From an uncultured Prolixibacteraceae bacterium (GTDB lineage: Bacteria; Bacteroidota; Bacteroidia; Bacteroidales; Prolixibacteraceae): a stretch of DNA of 64,000 nt. The stretch lies in NCBI GenBank assembly GCA_937915865.1, contig CALGIG010000063.1:108020-172019 (forward strand). The letters run 5' to 3'. The position numbers and the translations under genes are program-made. Every line of letters starts with the position of its first letter. Positions within the stretch are counted from its first letter, which is position 1. Positions 18,102-26,440 of the stretch are shown here, one piece after another. The notes below the pieces were generated by a model. It did not search any database and was not told the DNA's origin. It saw nothing but the letters and a program-made list of their open reading frames with translations.

Positions 18102-19379
18102 ATGAACCGAATTTTCATCTACTTTTTGATTCTATTTCTCTGCTCCAATTTTAGTCTGAAAGCACAAAATCAGGAAAACTGGACGCACTTGCGCGGAAGC
18201 AATCTTGATGGACATTCTGCCAGCAGCAATGCACCCGTTTCCTGGAGCGAAACCAGCAATATTGTATGGAAAACTGCTTTACGAGGATTAGCGTGGTCGT
18301 CGCCTGTGGTTTTTGGCGACCAAATCTGGGTAAGCTCGGCCACCGATGACGGAAAAGAATTGTTTGCTTTTTGCATTGATTTCAACTCAGGGAAAATACT
18401 GAAAGAAATGACGCTTTTTAAGCCCGATTCGGTTCAGCACATTCATCCTACCAATAGTTACGCATCAGCCACCCCATGCATTGAAGATGGTTTTGTCTAT
18501 ATTCATTTTGGAACCTATGGAACAGCTTGCATCGATACAAAAACTTTTCGGGTAGTGTGGACCCGTACCGATTTAAACTGCGATCACATGCAGGGGGCTG
18601 CATCGTCGCCATTCATTTATAAAAATCTGCTCATTCTGCACATTGAAGGAACCGACGTTCAGTATTTAATCGCTTTGGATAAGCGAACCGGTAAAACAGT
18701 ATGGAAAACCGATCGTCCACGCGAATTTTACGATAACATTGAACCTGTTTCGCGAAAAGCATACTGCACGCCAATTGTCGTGAATGTAAACGGGAAAGAT
18801 CAACTGATCAGCAATGGATCGCAACTGGCAATGGCTTACGATCCGGATACCGGGAAGGAAATATGGCGTGTCTTTTACGGCGATGATTCAACTGTGAGTA
18901 TGCCGCTGGCCTACAACGGAATGGTATATGTCAATTCGGGCTGGATGTTACCCAAAGATGGCACGCCTTTTTATGCCCGTTTGCTGGCGGTTGACCCAAC
19001 TGGAACCGGAGATGTGACTAAAACACATGTTCCGTGGGAAGTTAAAGTTGATGTTCCGCAAATTTCGACGCCGGTAATTGTTGACAGTCTGATTTATATG
19101 GTGCACGAAAAAGGAATGCTCACTTGTTTGAATGCCAAAACAGGGACAGTTGTTTGGAAAGAAAAACTGAAAGATCAGTTCAATGCCTCAGCACTTTATG
19201 CCTCAGGGAACATCTATCTGTTCGGTCAGAAAGCAAAAACTTATGTGATAAAACCGGGATTGAACTTTCAACTCGTTTCAGAAAATCAATTGGATGGAAT
19301 GTTAAAAGCAACTCCTGCAATTGTTCGCGATAATGTGATTCTTAGGACGGATAAATTTTTATACAGGATCGGGAAATAG
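18102..19379 (+). CDS. Secreted PQQ-type beta-propeller repeat protein
   Basis: A 425-aa protein with a signal peptide (cut near LKAQNQ). The body shows repeated PQQ/BamB-like propeller strands: GKILKEMTLF, TFRVVWTR, GKTVWKTDR, GKEIWRVFYG and GTVVWKEKL. Such proteins are usually periplasmic or surface scaffolds with seven or eight blades; no residues required for PQQ-dependent dehydrogenase activity are evident. It is probably monocistronic and faces the convergent RsmF-like gene. Function is not predictable beyond the fold. Confidence 0.85.
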   Translation: MNRIFIYFLILFLCSNFSLKAQNQENWTHLRGSNLDGHSASSNAPVSWSETSNIVWKTALRGLAWSSPVVFGDQIWVSSATDDGKELFAFCIDFNSGKILKEMTLFKPDSVQHIHPTNSYASATPCIEDGFVYIHFGTYGTACIDTKTFRVVWTRTDLNCDHMQGAASSPFIYKNLLILHIEGTDVQYLIALDKRTGKTVWKTDRPREFYDNIEPVSRKAYCTPIVVNVNGKDQLISNGSQLAMAYDPDTGKEIWRVFYGDDSTVSMPLAYNGMVYVNSGWMLPKDGTPFYARLLAVDPTGTGDVTKTHVPWEVKVDVPQISTPVIVDSLIYMVHEKGMLTCLNAKTGTVVWKEKLKDQFNASALYASGNIYLFGQKAKTYVIKPGLNFQLVSENQLDGMLKATPAIVRDNVILRTDKFLYRIGK

Positions 19380-19450
19380 TGGTCAGTGATCAGTCGCAGT
19401 TTACAGTTTCAGTAGCGCATCTGATCAACTTGAAACCTGAATTCTGAAAC

Positions 19451-20818
19451 TCATCCATACCATGGCTGAGGTATTTCCGGCAGGTTCATGCGTATGCGCC
19501 ATTCCTTCGGGAAATAGTTGTTGGCTCGGTTTCCAAGATTTTTCACAAAACCAAGCGGAATGCCCTGGTACTGAACGAGCAGCCAGCCTTTCTTTGGCGA
19601 ATTAACGCGAATCTCTTCTTTTTTCAGAAAAAGCAAGGCTTCTTTTAGTTCAAGTTCAACCGACTCAAAAATAGCTGGATTTCGGTCAATTGACAACGCA
19701 AACGTATGTTCGGGCAGAAGATCATTCTTTTTGAATTGCGCTAAAGGCAAGCCAAAGCTGATGATCCGAAGTTTGTCGGATAGCACGTTCAGAACCTGAA
19801 TTTTGTTCTCCGGAAAAGCAATGATAAATTCATTTTTTACCAAAAATTCCGAATCAGAAGTCGTTAGCCAGTTTTTGATTTCGGCGAACTGCCGGGGCAC
19901 TTTCTCGTATTTTGGTTTTACTTTTTTTGTAAAACCAAAAGCGTCGCTGCCTTCTTTTTTTCGAATGAGTGTCAGGAAAAAACCTTCGCCTTTTACTTTA
20001 TGCGGCAAAAAGCGGTAGCCATACAAATTGTTCGTTTCAATTTCATCAATTCCCCAACTTTCCAGAATTGGGATGCGGACACTTTCAATTTGGTTGTTGG
20101 CGGCCAGCCATTTCAGGTTTTCCTCATTTTCTTCAGGATTGAATGTGCATGTGCTATAAATGAGGTAGCCCCCATTTTTTAATGCCGGCCAGATGTCAGC
20201 CAGAATGCGGCGCTGGCGGGTCGAACAAAGATTGGTGTTTTCTACCGACCACTGTTGGATAGCCGATGCATCGCGCCGGAAAAGGCCTTCGCCCGAACAA
20301 GGCGCATCAACCAAAATGACATCAAACAAGCCTTCCAACTCACTGAAATCTGAAGGATCGTTGCTGGTAACAACCACATTTTGGTGCCCCCATTTCCGTA
20401 GGTTTTCGTCGAGAACCGACACGCGCGAACGGATGACTTCGTTTGAAACCAGCAAATCGTCGGGGCCTATCAGACTTAGCAAATGTGTCGATTTTCCGCC
20501 GGGGGCAGCACACAAATCCAGAACAATGCGACTTTTTTCGTGTTCTATCTGCCGGAAAGCCTGTTCAAGAAACATTGAACTGGCTTCCTGAACGTAATAG
20601 GCGCCTGAGTGGAATATCGGATCGAGTGTAAATGATGGCCGTTCTTTCAGGAAAATTCCGGATTGGCACCAGGGAACAGATTCAAAATTTTCGGGAATAC
20701 TTAATTTCTGAGGATTCACTCGTAGACTGACAGCCGCAGGTTGGTCAATGGAGTTAACAAATTGGTCAAAGTCGGCAGTGAACTGAGATTTAATTCGGTT
20801 CAGGAAATCGAGAGGCAA
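19451..20818 (-). CDS. RsmF/NOL1-NOP2-Sun family rRNA cytosine-C5 methyltransferase
   Basis: A 455-aa protein. The SAM-binding motif LDLCAAPGGKST, motif IV VDAPCSGEGLFRRD and motif VI YSTCTFNPEENEE give the two conserved cysteines (PCS and TCT) of RNA m5C methyltransferases. The C-terminal 150 residues resemble the RsmF-type RNA-binding extension (GFVKNLGNRANNYFP). It likely methylates a cytosine in 16S rRNA. The chosen start is TTG, 36 bases after an in-frame stop, because no ATG lies between the stop and the conserved PLDFLNRI region. Confidence 0.92.
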   Translation of the reverse strand: MPLDFLNRIKSQFTADFDQFVNSIDQPAAVSLRVNPQKLSIPENFESVPWCQSGIFLKERPSFTLDPIFHSGAYYVQEASSMFLEQAFRQIEHEKSRIVLDLCAAPGGKSTHLLSLIGPDDLLVSNEVIRSRVSVLDENLRKWGHQNVVVTSNDPSDFSELEGLFDVILVDAPCSGEGLFRRDASAIQQWSVENTNLCSTRQRRILADIWPALKNGGYLIYSTCTFNPEENEENLKWLAANNQIESVRIPILESWGIDEIETNNLYGYRFLPHKVKGEGFFLTLIRKKEGSDAFGFTKKVKPKYEKVPRQFAEIKNWLTTSDSEFLVKNEFIIAFPENKIQVLNVLSDKLRIISFGLPLAQFKKNDLLPEHTFALSIDRNPAIFESVELELKEALLFLKKEEIRVNSPKKGWLLVQYQGIPLGFVKNLGNRANNYFPKEWRIRMNLPEIPQPWYG

Positions 20819-20907
20819 TATTTCAGACGTCTTTTCGATGGTTTCTGGAGTTTTCTTTTAATATTTGCCGGCAAGATAGATGGATTGAGTAAGAAAAACA
20901 AATAGCT

Positions 20908-21621
20908 ATGGTTGATCAGAATTTAGTTATAGAGCTGAATAAGCAAGCCAATGGAGATAATTTGGTTGGAATGTTGGAAAATATAGCAAAACAGTTTGCA
21001 GGTAAGGCTGTTTTCACCACAAGTTTCGGAATAGAGGACCAGGTGATTACCGATATGATTTTTAGCAATAATTTGGATATTAGGGTTATCACGCTCGATA
21101 CGGGCAGGTTATTTGAAGAAACGTACAAGGTTTTTAACCGCACCATTGACAAATATGGGAAAATGGTTGAAGTGTATTTTCCTAAGCACGAAGCTGTAGA
21201 AAAGATGGTGACTGAAAAAGGTCCGCTGAGCTTTTATGTCTCGCCCGAAAACCGAAAGGAATGTTGCAATATTCGCAAGGTAGAACCGCTTGGCCGCGCG
21301 TTGCAGGGAATGGAATGCTGGATTACCGGTTTGCGTGCATCACAATCAGACAACCGTCACGATTTGGATTTTTACGTTTGGGACAGAGGCTTTAAACTAA
21401 TCAAATTCAATCCGTTATTGCATTGGTCGCTCGAAGACTGCCAGGCGTATGTGAAGAAAAACAATGTTCCTTACAATGTTTTGCACGATCGTGGTTTCGT
21501 GAGTATTGGCTGTGCACCTTGCACAAGGGCTATTCAGCCGGGCGAAGATTTTCGTGCAGGCCGCTGGTGGTGGGAAAATAACTCCAAAAAAGAATGCGGG
21601 TTGCATACACACGAAAAATAG
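20908..21621 (+). CDS. cysH: Assimilatory adenylylsulfate (APS) reductase, [4Fe-4S] type
   Basis: A 237-aa cytosolic enzyme of the CysH family. TTSFGIEDQVITD is the nucleotide-binding loop and ITLDTGRLFEET follows. Cys119-Cys120 and Cys202-x2-Cys205 are the cluster ligands that separate APS reductases from PAPS reductases; the C-terminal ECGLH (Cys230) is the catalytic cysteine. It reduces APS to sulfite using thioredoxin. No other sulfate-assimilation gene is adjacent, so sulfate uptake and ATP sulfurylase must lie elsewhere. Confidence 0.94.
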   Translation: MVDQNLVIELNKQANGDNLVGMLENIAKQFAGKAVFTTSFGIEDQVITDMIFSNNLDIRVITLDTGRLFEETYKVFNRTIDKYGKMVEVYFPKHEAVEKMVTEKGPLSFYVSPENRKECCNIRKVEPLGRALQGMECWITGLRASQSDNRHDLDFYVWDRGFKLIKFNPLLHWSLEDCQAYVKKNNVPYNVLHDRGFVSIGCAPCTRAIQPGEDFRAGRWWWENNSKKECGLHTHEK

Positions 21622-21701
21622 TCCTCAGTCTCAGTTTTTAGTGTTTAGAGAACCTGTAGAGTTCTGAATTTCTCTTGTGTTGGTTGAAGCCAACGGATTG
21701 A

Positions 21702-22076
21702 TTATTTGTCAACAATTTCTCTTCCAAAAGGAGTAAGCGCCAGCGACATCAGTTTAAAATGTTGTTTGCCCCACGGAAAGCCAATGATTGTGATACTCAA
21801 CAGAATTCCAAAAACAAGGTGAGTCAGGGCAATCCAGATTCCGCCAATCAGCAACCAAATCAAATTCATTATGGTTGAAAGACAGCCGGGGGCATAAGAT
21901 TTCATGCCAATTGTTTTACCGAATGGCCACAAAGCAAGTATTGCCAACTTAAACGATTGAATGCCAAATGGTATTCCAACAATGGTAAGGCAAAGCAAAA
22001 AGCCTGCAACCATGTATTCGATAAAAACTAAAAATCCACCGAAGATCAGCCAGATTAAATTTCCAAGTGTACTCAT
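21702..22076 (-). CDS. YccF domain membrane protein
   Basis: A 124-aa protein made of two tandem copies of the YccF module, each with a hydrophobic segment followed by a Gly-rich turn (GNLIWLIFGG and MNLIWLLIGG; then TIVGIPFG and TIIGFPWG). About four transmembrane helices are predicted. The family is widespread but its biochemical role is not known. It stands alone between cysH and the MFS gene, transcribed in the opposite direction to both. Confidence 0.9.
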   Translation of the reverse strand: MSTLGNLIWLIFGGFLVFIEYMVAGFLLCLTIVGIPFGIQSFKLAILALWPFGKTIGMKSYAPGCLSTIMNLIWLLIGGIWIALTHLVFGILLSITIIGFPWGKQHFKLMSLALTPFGREIVDK

Positions 22077-22221
22077 AACAGTTAGTTTTTTGTATAAAGT
22101 TAAAACATTAAGCTTATACTATTTTTTAATTAAATAGGGTAATGTGAGAATTTTGTCGGTAAAATGATTGTTTACATTTGTGTTTTGTGAAAAATCTCTT
22201 TCAGTTTTGTTTCTTAATAAT

Positions 22222-23484
22222 ATGAGCCGTTTTTTTTCCAACGAAGCTTTTGCTGTGATGAAATACCGGAATTTCCGGTTGTTTCTGGCCTACCGTTTCT
22301 TTATGACTTCGGCCACGCTGATGCAGGCTGTTATCGTGGGTTGGCAGTTGTACGATATAACAAGGAAACCACTTTCGCTAGGTATGATTGGGCTAACCGA
22401 GGTTATTCCGCAGGTAAGCATTGCTTTGTTTGCGGGGCATTTTGTCGATTTATGGGATCGGAAAAAAATCATGTCGTACACCAGTTTGTTGCTTTTGCTG
22501 GGTTCGGCAATTTTAACTGCTTCAGCCGCAAAACTTCAGGTACCTTTACTTAATGGAATTGCCCCTATTTTTGTAACTGTCTTTTTAGTCGGTCTCACTC
22601 GTGGTATTTTAATGCCTGCCCACACAGCATTGCTTGGACAGTTGGTCCCGCGCGAATTGCTGACCGGCGCTGCAACATGGGGAAGCACAGCATGGCAGAT
22701 AGCTGCTGTTAGTGGTCCGGCATTGGGTGGTTTAATGTATGGTTTCTTCGGAATAGTTCCTGCTTATTTACTTGTTTTCAGCTTTTTCCTGATCTGTGTA
22801 ATTCTGCTTGCAGTTATTAAAAGCCCGGGGAAAGTGGCCCGGGAAAGCAAAAAAGAAGACAATATCTTCGCAAGCATTGGAGAGGGAATTCGCTATGTGT
22901 TTAAAAATCAAGTGTTACTTGGAGCTTTTTCGTTGGATATGTTTGCTGTTTTATTTGGTGGTGCTGTGGCCATGTTGCCAGTTTTTGCTTCTGACATTTT
23001 GAATGTAGGCCCTCAAGGATTAGGTGTACTTCGTGCTTGTCCGGCTATTGGCGCTATTATAATGTCGGTATTTCTTACTTTTTATCCGCCGGTTAAACAT
23101 TCAGGTCGGCAGATGATATACAGTGTAGGAGCGTTTGGTTTATGTATGATTGTATTTGCCATTTCTACCAATTTTTATCTGTCAGCATTGGTATTGTTGT
23201 TTAGTGGAGCATTTGATTTTGTTAGCGTTGTAGTACGCAGCAGTATTTTGCAGTTGTTTACGGCTGATGAAATGAAAGGGCGGGTGTCGTCGGTGAATAG
23301 TATTTTCGTTGGTTCGTCGAACGAACTGGGAGCTTTTGAGTCGGGTACAGCTGCCAGTCTGATGGGGCTGGTTCCTTCGGTAGTTTTTGGAGGAATTATG
23401 ACATTGGTTGTAGTTGTAGTCGCTTCTGTTTCTGCACCAAAACTTCGTAATATGTCACTTGCCAATGTTGAGAGAATAAAGTGA
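22222..23484 (+). CDS. MFS transporter (EntS-like exporter family)
   Basis: A 420-aa integral membrane protein with about 12 helices. The motif HFVDLWDRKK between helices 2 and 3 is the MFS A-motif variant, and GLTEVIPQVSIALFAG and MKGRVSSVNSIFVGSSNELG match the EntS/drug-exporter-like branch. The open frame extends to 22168, but the ATG at 22222 (MSRFFSNEAF) gives the family's normal cytosolic N-terminus. Substrate is unknown. It converges on the VOC gene with a shared hairpin. Confidence 0.9.
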   Translation: MSRFFSNEAFAVMKYRNFRLFLAYRFFMTSATLMQAVIVGWQLYDITRKPLSLGMIGLTEVIPQVSIALFAGHFVDLWDRKKIMSYTSLLLLLGSAILTASAAKLQVPLLNGIAPIFVTVFLVGLTRGILMPAHTALLGQLVPRELLTGAATWGSTAWQIAAVSGPALGGLMYGFFGIVPAYLLVFSFFLICVILLAVIKSPGKVARESKKEDNIFASIGEGIRYVFKNQVLLGAFSLDMFAVLFGGAVAMLPVFASDILNVGPQGLGVLRACPAIGAIIMSVFLTFYPPVKHSGRQMIYSVGAFGLCMIVFAISTNFYLSALVLLFSGAFDFVSVVVRSSILQLFTADEMKGRVSSVNSIFVGSSNELGAFESGTAASLMGLVPSVVFGGIMTLVVVVVASVSAPKLRNMSLANVERIK

Positions 23485-23491
23485 TTTCAAA

Positions 23492-23528
23492 CTACCTGCA
23501 ATTTGAAATCTTTATCAGTTGCAGGTAG
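23492..23528. terminator. Hairpin between convergent MFS and VOC genes
   Basis: CTACCTGCAA (23492-23501) pairs perfectly with TTGCAGGTAG (23519-23528). It starts eight bases after the MFS stop and lies just before the VOC stop, so it can serve both strands, though no strong T-run follows. Confidence 0.6.
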
Positions 23529-23540
23529 CCAGCTACTTTG

Positions 23541-23924
23541 TTACTCCGGTGAATGAAGCGCAACATGGTTTCCTTCAGTGTCTTCAAAAACAGCATAATA
23601 CCCAATCTCGTCACTTATTTTCGTCTTGTTAACAAGTACCTCGCCACCGACTCCTTCCACACGACTCAAAACTATTTGCAAATTTTGTCCACCATTCAGG
23701 TAAACTCTTGATCCTAAAGATGAAGGAACATATCCGTGCCCCTGAATAATAGCACCGCCAACTCCACGCGATTCTCTATCCATTGGAAGAAATCCCATGC
23801 GGCAACCTGCTATAGTTTCTTCGTACATGTCATATTCGTAAATTTTTGAGTAAAATTTTTTGGCCCTGTCAAAATTAAGAACGGGTATCTCAACCCAATT
23901 GATCGAATTTACCATTTTTTCCAT
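23541..23924 (-). CDS. VOC (glyoxalase/bleomycin-resistance fold) family protein
   Basis: A 127-aa protein with two beta-alpha-beta-beta-beta modules: VNSINWVEIPVLNFDRAKKFYSKI at the N-terminus and GYYAVFEDTEGNHVALHS at the C-terminus. This is the vicinal-oxygen-chelate fold. The metal-ligand set is incomplete by eye, so the substrate and even enzymatic activity are uncertain. Two ATGs near the start (codons 1 and 4) are equally plausible. Confidence 0.88.
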   Translation of the reverse strand: MEKMVNSINWVEIPVLNFDRAKKFYSKIYEYDMYEETIAGCRMGFLPMDRESRGVGGAIIQGHGYVPSSLGSRVYLNGGQNLQIVLSRVEGVGGEVLVNKTKISDEIGYYAVFEDTEGNHVALHSPE

Positions 23925-24038
23925 TGTTTGTGTTTTTTAGAGTTTTGTAGTAAAACAATCAATTGACTAATCTGGTTTAAAATGATCTTGTCGACTTAGT
24001 TTTTTCTTTGTACTTATATTTTCTCCATCACATTCGTT

Positions 24039-24046
24039 TATCTTTG
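24039..24046 (+). promoter_or_regulatory. Candidate -7 box TATCTTTG for the surE operon
   Basis: TATCTTTG matches TAnnTTTG and lies 20 bases before the surE ATG, which would give a very short leader. The same octamer and following TGTGTGCAT resemble the element at 17445. Confidence 0.45.
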
Positions 24047-24066
24047 TGTGCATCAAAAATTAAGTT

Positions 24067-24828
24067 ATGAGCGATCGTTCGTTGATTTTAATCACCAATG
24101 ATGATGGCGTTTCGGCAAAGGGACTAAGGGAATTGACCGAAGTTATGCGTTTGTTTGGCGATGTGGTAGTTGTTGCTCCTGATGGTCATCGATCAGGAAT
24201 GTCGAATGCAATTACCGTTGATCACCCGATTCGGGTAACCAAAACTGTTGACGAGGATGATTTTCAGGTTTATAAATGTACCGGGACACCTGTTGATTGT
24301 GTGAAATTGGCATTTAACCAATTGCTTGACCGTTATCCTGATTTTTTGGTTTCGGGGATTAATCATGGCTCAAATTCTTCGATCAGTGTTATTTATTCAG
24401 GAACAATGGGAGCAGCACTCGAAGGGTGTATACATGGTATTCCTTCCATCGGTTTTTCACTCAACGACTACGATCACGAAGCCGATTTTTCAAGGGCTAA
24501 AATATATGTTGCCCGCATCTTTCAACAGGTCGCCGAGAATGGACTTCCGCAGTTTGTATGCCTGAATGTGAATATTCCAAAGGGCGATGTAAAAGGAATA
24601 CGAGTTTGCCGCCAAACTACTGGAAAATGGGTTGAAGAATTCGATAAGCGGGTAGATCCACATAAAAGAGAATATTACTGGATGGCAGGATATTTTGAAA
24701 ATCATGAAGAAGAAGTTACGGATACTGATGTATATTCACTTGAAAACGGATTCGTTTCTGTTGTTCCTGTGAATGCTGATATGACCTGTTATCAGACACT
24801 TGATATGATGAAAACCTGGAGGTTTTAG
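24067..24828 (+). CDS. surE: 5'/3'-nucleotidase SurE
   Basis: A 253-aa phosphatase with the SurE signature ILITNDDGVSAKGL (metal-binding Asp pair), VVVAPDGHRSGMSNAIT, and VSGINHGSNSS followed by YSGTMGAALEG. It hydrolyses nucleoside monophosphates in the cytosol with a divalent metal. It starts a likely operon with the 100-aa membrane gene (2-bp gap) and lpxB, an arrangement frequent in Bacteroidota. Confidence 0.96.
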   Translation: MSDRSLILITNDDGVSAKGLRELTEVMRLFGDVVVVAPDGHRSGMSNAITVDHPIRVTKTVDEDDFQVYKCTGTPVDCVKLAFNQLLDRYPDFLVSGINHGSNSSISVIYSGTMGAALEGCIHGIPSIGFSLNDYDHEADFSRAKIYVARIFQQVAENGLPQFVCLNVNIPKGDVKGIRVCRQTTGKWVEEFDKRVDPHKREYYWMAGYFENHEEEVTDTDVYSLENGFVSVVPVNADMTCYQTLDMMKTWRF

Positions 24829-24830
24829 CT

Positions 24831-25133
24831 ATGACAGTCAGAAAGAAAAACAAGCCCGACCGTTTGCTGGTAGGTTTTAGCCTGGGTTTGGTTGTTCCAA
24901 TAGTTTTTTTTCTTATGATTTATCAGTTGAAATATGCCAATATGGAATTCAGAACTTATGTGAGTTATATGTGGCAAATGAAGATTCTTTTGAAGATACT
25001 GAGCCTTTGTGTTTTTCCAGATCTGGGTTTTTTCCTTTTATTTTATCGCCGCAAATATGATATGGCTGCACGGGGCGTTATATTAGCGACATTTATTTAT
25101 GCGTTTGTTATTTTAATTGCCAAACTAATTTGA
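24831..25133 (+). CDS. Small membrane protein between surE and lpxB
   Basis: A 100-aa protein with a basic N-terminus (TVRKKNKPDR) and three predicted transmembrane segments (about residues 13-31, 50-68, 78-98), separated by short polar loops such as FYRRKYDMA. It begins two bases after surE and precedes lpxB, so it is probably co-transcribed. I do not recognise a named family; a conserved accessory to envelope biogenesis is a guess from position only. Confidence 0.75.
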   Translation: MTVRKKNKPDRLLVGFSLGLVVPIVFFLMIYQLKYANMEFRTYVSYMWQMKILLKILSLCVFPDLGFFLLFYRRKYDMAARGVILATFIYAFVILIAKLI

Positions 25134-25302
25134 TGGTGAGGAAATAAGAAGATTTGAGAAGTTGGAAATGAAAGAGCCTGGGGAACGGGGCTCGAAAAAG
25201 TCACAGTGTTCAGTCGCTGTTTTCAGCCCGCAACTCGCAACAATTTTTTTAATTCTGAACTTTACGCACTTTAGACATTTCAAACTTGAAATTTTGAATT
25301 CA

Positions 25303-26427
25303 ATGAAATACTACGTTTTGGCCGGTGAAGCATCTGGAGATTTGCATGCTTCAAACCTGATTAAAGAAATCCACCAGATTGATCCAAAAGCTCAATTCCG
25401 TGGATTTGGCGGCGACTTGATGGAAAAGGTTGGGATGACTGTCTTGAAGCATTACCGCGATATGGCATTTATGGGCATAGTCCCCGTGATCATGAATATT
25501 CGTACCATTAAAAAGAACTTCCAATTTTGCGAACAGGATTTGCTGGCCTTCAAACCAGATGTCCTGATTTTGGTTGATTACCCGGGCTTCAACCTTCGAA
25601 TGGCCAGATTTGCCAAAGCGCATGGAATTAAAACATTCTATTATATTTCGCCGAAGGTATGGGCCTGGAAAGAAAAGCGCGTACATCGTATTTTGAAATA
25701 TGTGGACGAAATGTTTACCATTTTGCCCTTCGAAACCGAGTTCTTCGCCAAATACAATTATCCGGTCAATTATGTCGGAAATCCGTTGCCCGACGCCATT
25801 CTGGAAAGTAAGCGGGAGCCTGATTTCACTAAATTATGGTCGGAAAATAAACTTCTGCAGAAACCAATTTTGGCTCTTTTGCCCGGTAGCCGTAAAGGGG
25901 AAATTAGTGTGCTTTTGCCAACTATGATAAAGGCAGCTCAGGCATTTCCCGAATACCAAATTGTAATTGCGGGGGCGCCGAACATGGGACTCGAATTTTA
26001 TCAACCTTATATGAACGGGCTTGAAGTACCAATTTTATGGGGCAAAACTTACGAGATTTTAACTCATAGCAGGGTCGCCATTGTTTCGTCGGGTACAGCA
26101 GTACTAGAAACAGCCATAATGAATGTGCCACAGGTAGTGGTTTATCAGCTAACACCTAACTGGCTTTTTATTTTCCTGAAAAAATTTTTCCTGAAAACCC
26201 GTTTTGTAACTTTGGTCAACATCATTTTGGGCAGGGAAGCGATTGTTGAACTGATTCAGGCCGATTTTACATTGAAAAAAGTAGTTCACGAACTCCAACG
26301 GATCATTAACGATCCTGAAAATGAAAAACGGATGCTCAACGATTACAAAGACATGATGGTGAAATTGGGTGAGCCTGGCGCTTCAAAAAGGGCAGCAAGG
26401 CTAATGGTTGAGAAGCTAAAAAGATAA
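25303..26427 (+). CDS. lpxB: Lipid-A-disaccharide synthase
   Basis: A 374-aa glycosyltransferase (GT19). The N-terminus MKYYVLAGEASGDLHASNLI, KPDVLILVDYPGFNLR, YYISPKVWAWKEKRV and LLPGSRKGEI are LpxB signatures. It joins UDP-2,3-diacylglucosamine and lipid X to form lipid A disaccharide at the inner membrane. The frame is open back to 25162 but the upstream residues are not family-like, so the ATG at 25303 is used. Third gene of the surE cluster. Confidence 0.96.
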   Translation: MKYYVLAGEASGDLHASNLIKEIHQIDPKAQFRGFGGDLMEKVGMTVLKHYRDMAFMGIVPVIMNIRTIKKNFQFCEQDLLAFKPDVLILVDYPGFNLRMARFAKAHGIKTFYYISPKVWAWKEKRVHRILKYVDEMFTILPFETEFFAKYNYPVNYVGNPLPDAILESKREPDFTKLWSENKLLQKPILALLPGSRKGEISVLLPTMIKAAQAFPEYQIVIAGAPNMGLEFYQPYMNGLEVPILWGKTYEILTHSRVAIVSSGTAVLETAIMNVPQVVVYQLTPNWLFIFLKKFFLKTRFVTLVNIILGREAIVELIQADFTLKKVVHELQRIINDPENEKRMLNDYKDMMVKLGEPGASKRAARLMVEKLKR

Positions 26428-26440
26428 ATCATTAAATAAA